From the NCBI RefSeq assembly GCF_007858255.1, contig NZ_VFEU01000002.1, forward strand, positions 248,001 through 312,000: a stretch of DNA of 64,000 nt, given 5' to 3'. The notes beneath the pieces are model-generated. The model had not been told where the DNA came from, made no database searches, and saw only the letters and a list, made by a program, of their open reading frames with translations. Made by a program: the position numbers and the translations under genes. How positions within the stretch are numbered: the first letter of the stretch is position 1; each line of letters begins with the position of its first letter. Positions 19,687 through 29,395 of the stretch are shown here, in pieces. The DNA is from Pseudomonas rhodesiae. GTDB taxonomy: Bacteria > Pseudomonadota > Gammaproteobacteria > Pseudomonadales > Pseudomonadaceae.

Positions 19687-19726
19687 GGCCGATCAGAAGT
19701 TTCCTATTTCCGATCGGCTGTTTTTA
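19687..19726 (+). terminator. Terminator or attenuator after the pilin gene
   Basis: GCCGATC (19688-19694) pairs with GATCGGC (19712-19718) across a 17-base loop, followed by TGTTTTTAT. As it lies inside the cluster, it probably lets only part of transcription through to chaperone and usher. Confidence 0.55.
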
Positions 19727-19778
19727 TAGGGGGGGCTTGGCTATCAATGGTCAACTTAAAGGGCGTGGGGAACACTGA

Positions 19779-20495
19779 GTGCTTAGTCTTTCAGTAATAA
19801 ATAGTGCGCGTGTGTTATGTGCCAGTTTTTGCCTTTGGTTTAGCGGTGCTGTGATAGCAGACGGCATGTTGCCGGAGACCACGGTAGTTGTATTTTATGA
19901 AGACCAGGGCGAAGCGACGATATCTATCAAAAATACTGACGCGACGCCGGCGTTGCTTCACTCGGTGATCGAAAACGTACCGGAAGATGTGGAGCCGCTT
20001 TTAATCGTGACGCCGCCCATTACGCGCGTGGAGGCGGGCGAAACCCAGTTGGTGCGCTTCATCGGCACCTTGAAGGAGCCGCTGAAAACCCAGCGATTGA
20101 AACGCGTGTCCTTCGAAGGCATCCCCCAGGCCCGTGCGCCAGGCCGTGCGACCATCGGTATCACCTTGCGGCAGAACTTGCCGCTGATCCTGCATCCGCG
20201 CGGTCTGCCTCTGCATCACAGCCCCTGGGAACTGCTGAAGTGGAAGCACGTGGGCGAGGCGCTCAGCGTTCACAACGACAGTGCCTACGTCGTGCGTCTA
20301 GCGCCGGAGGTGCTGCTGCTGCCACAGAAGGCCCTGGCAACATTGCCCCGAACCTACATTTTGCCGGGGGAGGCGCTGACATTGAGCGTCGAAGGCGCTC
20401 TGGAGGGGGTGGCTGCTGTAGAGATTCAGCCCGCCACTGTCTACGGTTTTTCCGCAGACAACTACCGAGCTTTGATCAATGCCGGCGAGGGTTGA
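19779..20495 (+). CDS. Periplasmic pilus assembly chaperone
   Basis: A 238-residue protein starting with GTG and carrying a signal peptide (cleavage near VIA-DGM). TVVVFYEDQGEATISIKNTD and LLIVTPPITRVEAGETQLVRFI follow the strand pattern of PapD-like chaperones, and LRQNLPLILHP corresponds to the G1 donor strand. The invariant cleft arginine of PapD, normally in a TRVIY-like context, is not evident (TTVVVF here), so it is a divergent family member. It should capture subunits and deliver them to the usher. Ends within the possible start region of the usher gene. Confidence 0.75.
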   Translation: MLSLSVINSARVLCASFCLWFSGAVIADGMLPETTVVVFYEDQGEATISIKNTDATPALLHSVIENVPEDVEPLLIVTPPITRVEAGETQLVRFIGTLKEPLKTQRLKRVSFEGIPQARAPGRATIGITLRQNLPLILHPRGLPLHHSPWELLKWKHVGEALSVHNDSAYVVRLAPEVLLLPQKALATLPRTYILPGEALTLSVEGALEGVAAVEIQPATVYGFSADNYRALINAGEG

Positions 20496-20502
20496 TCGAC
20501 TC

Positions 20503-23004
20503 ATGATAAACCTGTCGAGTAACCGACTTCTGGCATCGCTCTGGCCCTGTCGGCCCACGCTGTTGATGGGGGTCGCGACTTTGTGGAGTTTGCCTGGCGC
20601 GCTGCCTGCCCTGGAATTGGGCGAGGGGTTTGACCTGGCGGCGCTGACTGCCCACGGTATTGATCCGAAGGTCTCCGACTATTTCCGCACGGCCCCGCGT
20701 TTTCGTGAGGGTGTGCATGTGGTCGGGTTGCGGCTCAATGGCAACCCGCTCGGGTTGGTGGAGGCGCGGTTCGATGCGCATGGGCAACTGTGTTTTACCG
20801 CCGGGCTGCTCGATAAGGCCGGGTTAGTCAAACCGAGTGGCATTATCCAAGAGACGGCTGATGCGACTCAGGCCTGTCATGACTTCCTGGGGGCTTTCCC
20901 TAATACGATGGTGCGGCTGCGGCCCGGTAACGATGAGGTCGCGCTGGTGGTGCCGACGCAGGCGCTGCGCGAGCCGCAATGGGAGGCTGGGCACTTTGCC
21001 CGGGGCGGGGCGGCGGCGCTGTTCAACTATGACGTGCAGGGGTTCGATAGCCATTCGCGCAGCGGTGCGAGCCGGTTCGTATCGGCTTATACCGAGGCGG
21101 GGTTCAATCTCGGAGATTGGATCGTTCGCAGTCGCCAATACTATGTGTCCGACAATGGCGAGGCCCGCGCCGAACATTTGAATGCCTATGCCCAGCGGGA
21201 TATCGGCGCGTTGCAATCGACCTTCCAGGTCGGCCAGTTGTCCAGCAATAACCCGCAGTTCGGTGGCCTCCAACTGTCCGGTGTGCAGTTTTTTCCAGAT
21301 GGTCAATCCCGCGTGCCGGCGGGCAGCAACAATGCCGTGGTTGAGGGGCTGGCCCAGAGCCAGTCGAGGATCGAAGTGCGTCAGTCGGGTGCCTTGATCC
21401 ATAGCACGCTGGTGCCCGAAGGGCCTTTTCGGTTGACCGGTTTGCCGCTGCTCAATGGCACCAGCGACCTGGAAGTCAGCGTGATCGATGTGCGAGGAGG
21501 CACGCGCAGTTTTGTGGTGCCGGCGGCTTCGTTTGCCGGTGCTGCTCCCGCGGCACCCGGCTATTACTTCGCCTTGGGCAAGATGCGTGAGAACACCCAT
21601 GAAGACGCGCCGTCACCCATCGTCGCCATGGGCAGTGGTACCTGGGGCCTGGGGCGCGACTCATCCGCCGGCTTTGGCCTGTTGAGTACCGATGATTACT
21701 GGGCGGCCGGAGGCACGCTGAGCAGCGTGTTTTTCCAACGCGTTAACGTGGGTGCTCGCCATAACCTTTCCCGAGATAGTCTTAATGCGGTGTCCGGTTC
21801 ACGCAGCAGCCTAAGCGTGAGCAGCCCGGTGTCCGCCGATATGGACCTGAGCCTCAGCGCTACCACCCAGACGCGTGGTTATCGCGAAGTGCTTGAGGCG
21901 GGTCGCTCGTCCAAGACCGATGAATTGGACTCTCGTTTCAAGCATCAATACACCGCCGGAGTGAGCTGGATCGACCCCGCGCTGGGGGCATTCTCTTTGG
22001 GCTATATGCGCAGCAACTCATTCGACGGGCACACCACCGAGCACCTGTTCGCCTCATGGAACCGCTCATTCAGCCATGCCGACGTCACCTTGATCGCCGA
22101 TTCGCAGGTGGGTGGCACCCGCAAACGGCATGACGCTACCCAGGGCGGTAGCTGGCGTGATTCGGCGCTCGACGATGATCTGTCGGTGCGCTTGCAGGTG
22201 ACCGTGCCCCTGGGCGGTGATCGTCGGGTCAACAGCTATATCAGTCGGCGTGGGGACCGCGCGCGGGCTGGCACCGCCCTTACCGAGCGGGTCAACGACT
22301 ACGTGAACTACGAAGTGGGCGTCGAGCGTGACCTCAGTGCGCGGGAGCAAACGTTGCGCGGTCAGTTGGACCTGATGCCACGCTACACCCGAGTGGGCAT
22401 GGGGGTCAGTCGCAACCCCCAGGGCACCGATTATTCCGGGCAGTTGCGCGGCGGCGTCGTGGCCCACGGAGGCGGTTTGACGTTCTCGCCGTATGCCGTG
22501 CAGGACACCTTTGGCATTGTCTCGGTGGGCGATATCGGAGCCGCCAAAATCAGTACCCCGCACGGCCCGGTATGGACCGATTTCAGCGGGCAGGCGGTGA
22601 TCCCCGGGTTGCCGGCCTATACCGACAGTCGTATCGAAGTACAGACCCAGTCCTTGCCCAAACGTGTGGACCTGAAGAACGGCACGCACACCCTCGCTGC
22701 CGCCCGCGGGTCGGTGAACAGCGTGGCGTTCGACGTGGTGAAAGTGCGCCGGGTGCTGGTCACCGGCACCGATGAACAGGGCCGACCATTGCCTCAGGGT
22801 GCTTCGGTGTTCGATAAAAACAACCGTTTCCTGACCAGCGTCGTGGGTGACGGCATGATTTTCCTGAATGACATGAACGACTCCCAGGCGTTGCGGGTTT
22901 CTTTGTCGGATTCTTCTACTTGCCAGCTCAGGCTTACTCCCGGGACCCAGCCCGACAATGACACGTTCTACCAGACAACATCGGCGGTGTGCCATGGCCG
23001 TTAA
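20503..23004 (+). CDS. Outer-membrane fimbrial usher
   Basis: An 833-residue outer-membrane assembly pore. An N-terminal signal precedes a periplasmic domain with VVGLRLNGNPLGLVEARF. Then comes the 24-strand barrel with usher landmarks AALFNYDVQGFD, GGLQLSGVQFFPDGQSR and RIEVRQSGALIHSTLVPEGPFRLTGLP. A C-terminal domain contains the cysteine pair typical of ushers (STCQLRL and AVCHGR). Length is normal. The ATG at 20503 has GCGAGG upstream; an ATG at 20479 overlapping the chaperone by 17 bases is an alternative. The last 11 bases overlap the next subunit gene. Confidence 0.87.
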   Translation: MINLSSNRLLASLWPCRPTLLMGVATLWSLPGALPALELGEGFDLAALTAHGIDPKVSDYFRTAPRFREGVHVVGLRLNGNPLGLVEARFDAHGQLCFTAGLLDKAGLVKPSGIIQETADATQACHDFLGAFPNTMVRLRPGNDEVALVVPTQALREPQWEAGHFARGGAAALFNYDVQGFDSHSRSGASRFVSAYTEAGFNLGDWIVRSRQYYVSDNGEARAEHLNAYAQRDIGALQSTFQVGQLSSNNPQFGGLQLSGVQFFPDGQSRVPAGSNNAVVEGLAQSQSRIEVRQSGALIHSTLVPEGPFRLTGLPLLNGTSDLEVSVIDVRGGTRSFVVPAASFAGAAPAAPGYYFALGKMRENTHEDAPSPIVAMGSGTWGLGRDSSAGFGLLSTDDYWAAGGTLSSVFFQRVNVGARHNLSRDSLNAVSGSRSSLSVSSPVSADMDLSLSATTQTRGYREVLEAGRSSKTDELDSRFKHQYTAGVSWIDPALGAFSLGYMRSNSFDGHTTEHLFASWNRSFSHADVTLIADSQVGGTRKRHDATQGGSWRDSALDDDLSVRLQVTVPLGGDRRVNSYISRRGDRARAGTALTERVNDYVNYEVGVERDLSAREQTLRGQLDLMPRYTRVGMGVSRNPQGTDYSGQLRGGVVAHGGGLTFSPYAVQDTFGIVSVGDIGAAKISTPHGPVWTDFSGQAVIPGLPAYTDSRIEVQTQSLPKRVDLKNGTHTLAAARGSVNSVAFDVVKVRRVLVTGTDEQGRPLPQGASVFDKNNRFLTSVVGDGMIFLNDMNDSQALRVSLSDSSTCQLRLTPGTQPDNDTFYQTTSAVCHGR

Positions 23005-23527
23005 GCTGAAGAAACTGGGCCTCTTACTGTTCTGCACGATGGCGATGAGCGAGGCAGTACAGGCGCAGAACTGCCGGTTGTCCGTGAGCCAGCCGACGGT
23101 CGACTATGGGGTGATTCGCAATGAGCCGCTGACACACAGCCCCACCCTCGTACTGGGGACGCGCATGTTGCACTTGAGCGTGCTGTGCATGGAGCCTGCG
23201 ACCATCGCGCTGCGATTTGTCGGAGCCGCCGATGGGCAAGGTTTCCGGTTTGGCCGTCAGGGGCACTTCCGTCTGACACTCAAGCAGGCCCAGGTGGATG
23301 GGCATGCTGTCGAGTGGGCGCCGGTACAGCTTGCCGGTGAGCCCGTTGGCGGGCAGCTATTGCCAGGGCAGGTACTGTCCACCCGGGCGGTTGGCAAGCG
23401 CTTGACCGCCCAGGTGCAAATCGACACCGAACTGCCCTCCGACGCCCTGCAGGTGCGCAGTCACGCGGTGCTGGAGGGGAGGGGCCGTTTCGAGCTGGTC
23501 AGCCCGACTGCTCCACTGAGCCGATAA
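22994..23527 (+). CDS. Second fimbrial subunit (possible tip or minor pilin)
   Basis: A 177-residue secreted protein with a signal peptide (cleavage after VQA, mature QNCRLSV). Its two cysteines (QNCRLSV and VLCMEPA) are spaced like those of the first subunit, and the end LEGRGRFELVS resembles a pilin last strand. It is therefore a DUF1120-like pilin. Position after the usher, overlapping its stop by 11 bases, is typical of a minor or tip subunit; that role is inferred. Its 3' end overlaps the convergent transporter gene by 29 bases, suggesting the cluster ends abruptly here. Confidence 0.68.
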   Translation: MAVKLKKLGLLLFCTMAMSEAVQAQNCRLSVSQPTVDYGVIRNEPLTHSPTLVLGTRMLHLSVLCMEPATIALRFVGAADGQGFRFGRQGHFRLTLKQAQVDGHAVEWAPVQLAGEPVGGQLLPGQVLSTRAVGKRLTAQVQIDTELPSDALQVRSHAVLEGRGRFELVSPTAPLSR

Positions 23528-24236
23528 AGTTCGCGAATTCGGGGGTACGTGGGTTGGCGAACAATACCTTGGGATCGCCCACTTCATGCACCTTGCCCTG
23601 GTGCATGAAGACCAACTTATCACCGACCTCCCGGGCGAAGCGCATTTCGTGGGTCACCATGATCAGCGTCATCCCGTCCTTGGCCAACTGGCGCACCACG
23701 CTGAGTACCTCGTTGACCAGTTCCGGATCCAGGGCCGAGGTGATTTCGTCACACAACAGCACCTTGGGCGACATGGCCAGGGCGCGAGCAATGGCGACCC
23801 GTTGTTGCTGGCCGCCGGACAGACGATCGGGGAAGGCATCGAATTTCTCACCCAGCCCAACGCGCTCCAACATTTGCCGAGCCAGTTGGGCGGCCTTGGC
23901 CTTGGGCACTTTCTGCACCACTTGGGGCGCGAGCATGACGTTTTCGCCCACGGTCAGGTGCGGGAACAGGTTGAACTGTTGGAACACCATCCCGACTTTC
24001 TGCCGCAGGCTGCGCAGGTCGGCGCGTGCGGCGTCGAGGTACTCTCCGTCGACTTCGATCACCCCATCGTTGATCGACTCCAGGCCATTGAGGGTGCGCA
24101 GCAAGGTGGATTTGCCCGAGCCGCTGCGACCGATGATCGCCACGACCTGGCCTTCTTCAACCGTGAGGTCGATGCCTTTGAGGACATGATGGTCGCCGTA
24201 ATACTTATGCAGGGCCGAAATTCTAAGCAGAGGCAT
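23499..24236 (-). CDS. Polar amino acid ABC transporter, ATPase subunit
   Basis: A 245-residue ATPase. Walker A is GRSGSGKST, the signature LSGGQQQRVAIARA, Walker B VLLCDEITSALDPE, followed by the switch histidine in MVTHEMRFA. This is the GlnQ/HisP/ArtP branch. The start MPLLRIS at 24236 overlaps the end of the upstream permease by 14 bases. Last gene of a four-gene operon (binding protein, permease, permease, ATPase). Energises uptake of a polar amino acid or opine-like compound. Confidence 0.92.
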   Translation of the reverse strand: MPLLRISALHKYYGDHHVLKGIDLTVEEGQVVAIIGRSGSGKSTLLRTLNGLESINDGVIEVDGEYLDAARADLRSLRQKVGMVFQQFNLFPHLTVGENVMLAPQVVQKVPKAKAAQLARQMLERVGLGEKFDAFPDRLSGGQQQRVAIARALAMSPKVLLCDEITSALDPELVNEVLSVVRQLAKDGMTLIMVTHEMRFAREVGDKLVFMHQGKVHEVGDPKVLFANPRTPEFANFIGSVEQSG

Positions 24237-24873
24237 GCAGTCTCCTTTCCAGGTAGCGCGCACTGAGGGACAAGGGGTAGCAGAGCAAAAAGTAACCAAG
24301 GGCCACCAGGCCGTAGACCATAAAGGGCTCGAACGTGGCATTGGCGAGCATGCCGCCGGTCTTGGTCAGTTCGGTGAAGCCGATAATCGAGGTCACGGCG
24401 GTGCCTTTTACGACCTGTACCGAGAACCCCACGGTCGGCGCCACGGCGATACGCAGGGCCTGAGGCAGGATCACATAACGCAGTTGCTCAAGCGGGTTGA
24501 GTGCCAGGCTGGCGGAGGCTTCCCACTGCCCATGAGCGATTGACTCGACGCAGCCGCGCCAGATCTCGGCGAGGTAGGCACTGGTAAACAAAGTCAGGGC
24601 GATCGCCGCCGCCAGCCAGGGCGAAATATCCACGCCGAGCAGCGCGATGCCGAAAAACACCAAGAACAACTGCATCAACAGCGGTGTGCCCTGGAACAGC
24701 TCTATATAGGTGCGCGCAACATTGCGTGGAAATGCCTTGCTGCTGATGCGCAGAGTCATCACCAGCAAACCGATCAGGCCGCCGCCGATAAATGCCACCA
24801 GCGACAGCAGCAACGTCCACTGCAGGCCCGTAAGCAGGTTGCGCACAATGTCCCAGAATGAAAAATCACTCAT
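24223..24873 (-). CDS. Polar amino acid ABC transporter, permease 2
   Basis: A 216-residue inner-membrane protein of the HisM/HisQ type with about five helices. YIELFQGTPLLMQLFLVFFG near residue 55 is the usual amino acid permease motif, and EASASLALNPLEQLRYVILPQALRIAV is the EAA loop that docks to the ATPase. It starts within the last four bases of permease 1 (ATGA overlap), so the pair should form the heterodimeric channel. Confidence 0.92.
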   Translation of the reverse strand: MSDFSFWDIVRNLLTGLQWTLLLSLVAFIGGGLIGLLVMTLRISSKAFPRNVARTYIELFQGTPLLMQLFLVFFGIALLGVDISPWLAAAIALTLFTSAYLAEIWRGCVESIAHGQWEASASLALNPLEQLRYVILPQALRIAVAPTVGFSVQVVKGTAVTSIIGFTELTKTGGMLANATFEPFMVYGLVALGYFLLCYPLSLSARYLERRLHASA

Positions 24874-25538
24874 CGGCTATTCCTCATCACAAAGCGACGG
24901 CCGATCCAATTGAGCAACTGGCGAATCATCAGCGCCATGCACAAGTACACCAGCGTGGTGAGGGCATACGTTTCAAAGGCGCGGAAATTGCGGGATTGGA
25001 TGAAGTTGGCGGCAAAACTCAATTCTTCGGTGGCGATCTGCGAACACACCGCCGACCCCAGCATCACGATGATGATCTGGCTGCTCAGGGCTGGCCACAC
25101 CTTGCCCAGCGCCGGCAGCAGCACTACATGACGGAAGGCTTCGAAGCGGGTCATCGCCAGTGCGGCGGCGGCTTCCAGTTGCCCGCGAGGAACGGCCTGG
25201 ATGCCCGCGCGGATGATCTCCGTGGAATAAGCCCCCAGGTTGATCACCATCGCCAGTACGGCGGCTTGCCATTCGGTGATTTTCAATCCCAACGACGGCA
25301 GGCCGAAGAAGATGAAGAACAGCTGCACCAGGAATGGCGTATTGCGGATCAACTCGACATAGACCCCAAAGCACCAGGCCAGAGGCTGGATTTTCCAGGC
25401 ACGCACTACTGCACCGACGGTGCCCAGGGCGACGCCGAGGATCGCGCCGATAGCCGTCAATTCCAGGGTAAATAGCGCACCCCGCAACAACAGGTCGGTG
25501 TTGGCCAGCACCGGAACAAAGTCAAATTGATACGCCAT
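24870..25538 (-). CDS. Polar amino acid ABC transporter, permease 1
   Basis: A 222-residue inner-membrane protein of the same type as its neighbour. YVELIRNTPFLVQLFFIFFG and EAAAALAMTRFEAFRHVVLLPALGKV are the paired permease and EAA-loop motifs. It lies 17 bases after the binding-protein gene and overlaps permease 2 by four bases. Confidence 0.92.
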   Translation of the reverse strand: MAYQFDFVPVLANTDLLLRGALFTLELTAIGAILGVALGTVGAVVRAWKIQPLAWCFGVYVELIRNTPFLVQLFFIFFGLPSLGLKITEWQAAVLAMVINLGAYSTEIIRAGIQAVPRGQLEAAAALAMTRFEAFRHVVLLPALGKVWPALSSQIIIVMLGSAVCSQIATEELSFAANFIQSRNFRAFETYALTTLVYLCMALMIRQLLNWIGRRFVMRNSR

Positions 25539-25555
25539 CAGTCAGCTCCGTGGCT

Positions 25556-26341
25556 TCACAGATCGGCGGGCAGCGGCTCTTTCAGCCATTGCATCGCGTT
25601 CTTTTCCAGGCTGCCGTCAGCCTTGGCCGCGACCAGGATCTGATTGACCTTCTCCAGCAGCGCCGGCTCGTTTTTATTCACGCCCACGTACACCGGCGAA
25701 TCCTTGAGCTTCACTTTCAGTGCCGGTACGCGTTTGGGGTTGCGCTCGCTGATCGCCACCATCACTACGTTGCCGCTGGCGATCAGGTCGACTTGGCCGG
25801 CCAGGTAGGCGGCGATCGTCGAGTTGTTGTCTTCGAAGCGTTTGATCGTGGCTTCTTTGGGCGCCACGGCGGTCAGCTCGATGTCTTCGATGGCGCCACG
25901 GGTCACGCTGATGGTTTTGCCCTTGAGGTCGTCGGTGCTGGCGATGGCGGCCTCGGGCGGGCCGAACACGGCGAGGTAAAAGGGCGCGTAGGCCTTGGAA
26001 AAGTCGATGACCTTCTCGCGCTCGGGATTTTTACCCAGGCTGGATATCACCAGATCGACTTTGCCGGTGGTGAGGAAGGGGATACGGTTGGTGCTGTTGA
26101 CCGGGGTCAGCTCCAGCTTGACCTTGAGCTGGTCGGCCAGCAGCTTGGCGGTGTCGATGTCCAGGCCACGGGGCTTCATGTCCGGGCCGACCGAGCCGAA
26201 CGGCGGGAAATCCTGCGGCACGGCAACCTTTAAGGTGCCACGGGCCACGATATCGTCCAGCCCGTTGGCCTGGGCGGGTGCGTGGCTCAGCATCAGACTG
26301 GCAAACAGGGCAGTCAGCAGGGCGCTGTAGCGCTTGGTCAT
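25556..26341 (-). CDS. Polar amino acid ABC transporter, substrate-binding protein
   Basis: A 261-residue periplasmic protein with signal peptide ending AQA. ARGTLKVAVPQDFPPFGSVG, GLDIDTAKLLADQL and VDLVISSLGKNPEREKVIDFS are the ordered motifs of family-3 (His/Gln/Arg) solute-binding proteins. The conserved carboxylate-binding Arg lies in NPERE. GGAGAG precedes the ATG at 26341. First gene of the operon, divergent from a GntR regulator. The ligand is likely an amino acid or related acid but cannot be named. Confidence 0.9.
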   Translation of the reverse strand: MTKRYSALLTALFASLMLSHAPAQANGLDDIVARGTLKVAVPQDFPPFGSVGPDMKPRGLDIDTAKLLADQLKVKLELTPVNSTNRIPFLTTGKVDLVISSLGKNPEREKVIDFSKAYAPFYLAVFGPPEAAIASTDDLKGKTISVTRGAIEDIELTAVAPKEATIKRFEDNNSTIAAYLAGQVDLIASGNVVMVAISERNPKRVPALKVKLKDSPVYVGVNKNEPALLEKVNQILVAAKADGSLEKNAMQWLKEPLPADL

Positions 26342-26451
26342 GGCAACTCTCCGAGAAAGGCGAAGGAATGTTCTGTCAGTGGTCAGTGCACAGCCCATGC
26401 CAGTCGTAGCCGATTGCGCTGCGAGGCTGGGTTTTACTGGCGTGTATTGGT

Positions 26452-26472
26452 CTTACTGGTCTGAACAGTAAG
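26452..26472. promoter_or_regulatory. Operator-like palindrome between ABC operon and GntR gene
   Basis: CTTACTG GTCTGAA CAGTAAG has perfect seven-base arms. The core ACTGGTCTGAACAGT resembles the TGGT-N-ACCA type sites bound by FadR/PdhR/LldR regulators. Two further TACTGG or TATTGG half-sites lie just left of it (26434-26450). Likely bound by the adjacent GntR protein. Confidence 0.6.
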
Positions 26473-26596
26473 CAAGTTTTTTGCACCCTTTTCGAGCGCC
26501 GCTAAAACCTCGCGAGCGCCTTTAGGGCGTGACTTGCCGGCGACTGCGAATAGCTTTACAACTAGCCGCTCAGTTGACTGAAACCTTGAGTTTTTT

Positions 26597-27295
26597 ATGA
26601 ATTCCATCGCCCAAGCGGTACCGGAGGCGGCGTTGCAGGCCATCCGCAAACTGATCAAGGAGCAGGGTTTCGGCCCAGGCGATGCCCTGCCGTCTCAGCG
26701 TGAGTTGGCCGTGCAACTGGGCGTGAGTCGGGCGTCATTGCGCGAAGCGTTGTCGTCCCTGAGCGCTCTGGGTGTGGTCAGTGTGCAACCGGGTAAAGGT
26801 GTGTTCGTGCAAACCGCGCAGGAGCCGTCGGCGGGTTTTGCCTGGCCTTTCGCGGCGCAGGCCACGCCGTTGGAGATTTTTCAGTTGCGCTATGCCCTGG
26901 AGGGCTTTGCCGCGGGGTTGGCGGCGGTCACGCTGACCATCGAGGCGTTAGACAGCCTGGAAGACAACGTCGAGGCAATGCGTCAGGTGCTCAAGGCCGG
27001 TGATTTCGAAGCGGCTGCGCGGCTGGACTTTGAATTTCACCAGCGCATTCTCCTCGCCAGCGGTAACCGAGCGATGGTCAGCATCCTTAGTGCCAGCGCC
27101 GAGGTGTTTCTGGAGAGTCAGAAACTACCGTTCATCCGGCCGGAGCGGGCCATGGAAACCTGGCAAGAGCATCGCAAAATCCTCCGCGCCCTGGCTCAAC
27201 GCAACAGTGCTGCGGCGCAGAAAACCATGCAGCAGCACGTACGCAACGCGGCGTTACGTACCGGCATCGCGTTCTTGACCCCTGCCACCCCCTGA
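26597..27295 (+). CDS. FadR-subfamily GntR transcriptional regulator
   Basis: A 232-residue regulator. Residues 10-75 are a winged helix-turn-helix with LPSQRELAVQLGVSRASLREALSSL and the wing PGKGVFV. Residues 85-225 form an all-helical FCD ligand domain, with FQLRYALEGFAAGLA, a conserved Asp and His (DFEFHQRILLASGN) and the late histidine pattern that binds a metal in this family. FCD regulators sense small organic acids. Divergent from the ABC operon with a palindrome in between, so it probably represses that operon and itself until ligand arrives. Confidence 0.9.
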   Translation: MNSIAQAVPEAALQAIRKLIKEQGFGPGDALPSQRELAVQLGVSRASLREALSSLSALGVVSVQPGKGVFVQTAQEPSAGFAWPFAAQATPLEIFQLRYALEGFAAGLAAVTLTIEALDSLEDNVEAMRQVLKAGDFEAAARLDFEFHQRILLASGNRAMVSILSASAEVFLESQKLPFIRPERAMETWQEHRKILRALAQRNSAAAQKTMQQHVRNAALRTGIAFLTPATP

Positions 27296-27350
27296 ATAAG
27301 GCAATATCCAAACTCATTGATCGCCATAGCGAGACTCAATCAGAGGCGGC

Positions 27351-27379
27351 TTCCTGAACGGGGGAAGGGCGGCTATGAT
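27351..27379 (+). promoter_or_regulatory. Possible trxA promoter
   Basis: TATGAT at 27374-27379 is a good -10 element; the -35 candidate TTCCTG, 17 bases upstream, is weak. Confidence 0.35.
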
Positions 27380-27416
27380 GGGCAACGTTTTTTTTGCTTA
27401 CAATCCGGAGACATCC

Positions 27417-27746
27417 ATGAGCAACGATCTTATCAAGCACGTCACGGACGCGACCTTTGAGGCCGAAGTACTCAAGGCTCAAGGCCCGGTGCTGGTTGAC
27501 TACTGGGCTGAGTGGTGCGGCCCTTGCAAAATGATCGCTCCGGTTCTGGACGACATTGCAACCACCTACGAAGGCAAACTGACCGTTGCCAAACTCAACA
27601 TCGACGACAACCAGGAAACGCCTGCCAAACACGGCGTACGTGGTATTCCTACGCTGATGCTGTTCAAGAACGGCAACGTTGAAGCGACCAAAGTGGGCGC
27701 ATTGTCGAAGTCGCAGTTGGCTGCATTCATCGACGCGAACATCTAA
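27417..27746 (+). CDS. trxA: Thioredoxin 1
   Basis: A 109-residue cytoplasmic disulfide reductase with the active site [13 protein letters not shown] and the cis-proline loop [12 protein letters not shown]. Length is that of classical TrxA. The ATG at 27417 follows CGGAG; an in-frame start at 27375 would add fourteen residues that are not part of thioredoxins. Followed by a strong terminator, so it is monocistronic. The trxA-rho order is the usual one in gammaproteobacteria. Confidence 0.97.
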   Translation: MSNDLIKHVTDATFEAEVLKAQGPVLVDYWAEWCGPCKMIAPVLDDIATTYEGKLTVAKLNIDDNQETPAKHGVRGIPTLMLFKNGNVEATKVGALSKSQLAAFIDANI

Positions 27747-27755
27747 GCGTCGTCA

Positions 27756-27784
27756 AAAAAGCCCCGCAAATAGCGGGGCTTTTT
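27756..27784 (+). terminator. Intrinsic terminator of trxA
   Basis: AAAAGCCCCGC, loop AAATA, GCGGGGCTTTTT: an uninterrupted GC-rich stem with T-tract, ten bases after the stop. Confidence 0.93.
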
Positions 27785-27927
27785 CGTAAAACAGGGCTAG
27801 ACGCTCCGAAATTCAGGTGTTACATTCGGCCCCGCACTGGTTTCTCCACTGCCCCCTGCAAGCCGTCGCCGACGCACTCCTTTTCGATTAGTACGCGATC
27901 CTGTCGCCTTCTCCGCGGCGCGGCCTC

Positions 27928-27946
27928 ATTAAGCCAAAAGCTTAAT
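27928..27946 (+). promoter_or_regulatory. Hairpin in the rho leader
   Basis: ATTAAGC, loop CAAAA, GCTTAAT, followed by TTCCCCC. It lies 33 bases before the rho start within a pyrimidine-rich leader of about 190 bases. rho is autoregulated in bacteria, so leader elements are expected; the role of this stem is not known. Confidence 0.45.
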
Positions 27947-27979
27947 TTCCCCCTCCATAAATGATTACGTCATTCCTAT

Positions 27980-29239
<1,260 letters not shown>

Positions 29240-29255
29240 TACGACGCTTCAGCTT

Positions 29256-29291
29256 AAAAAAATGGTGCCCGAACAGGGCGCCATTTTTTTT
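29256..29291 (+). terminator. Intrinsic terminator of rho
   Basis: ATGGTGCCC, loop GAACA, GGGCGCCAT with one G-T pair, preceded by A7 and followed by T8, so it could act in both directions. Confidence 0.93.
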
Positions 29292-29395
29292 GCGTCCTGA
29301 TGCAGCATTTCTCATGGCATAACTGTCCGTTAAGTAACAAAAATTGTACGCGCGACTACGCTTATCCCTTTCGTCAGAGACTGACCACATTTCTT

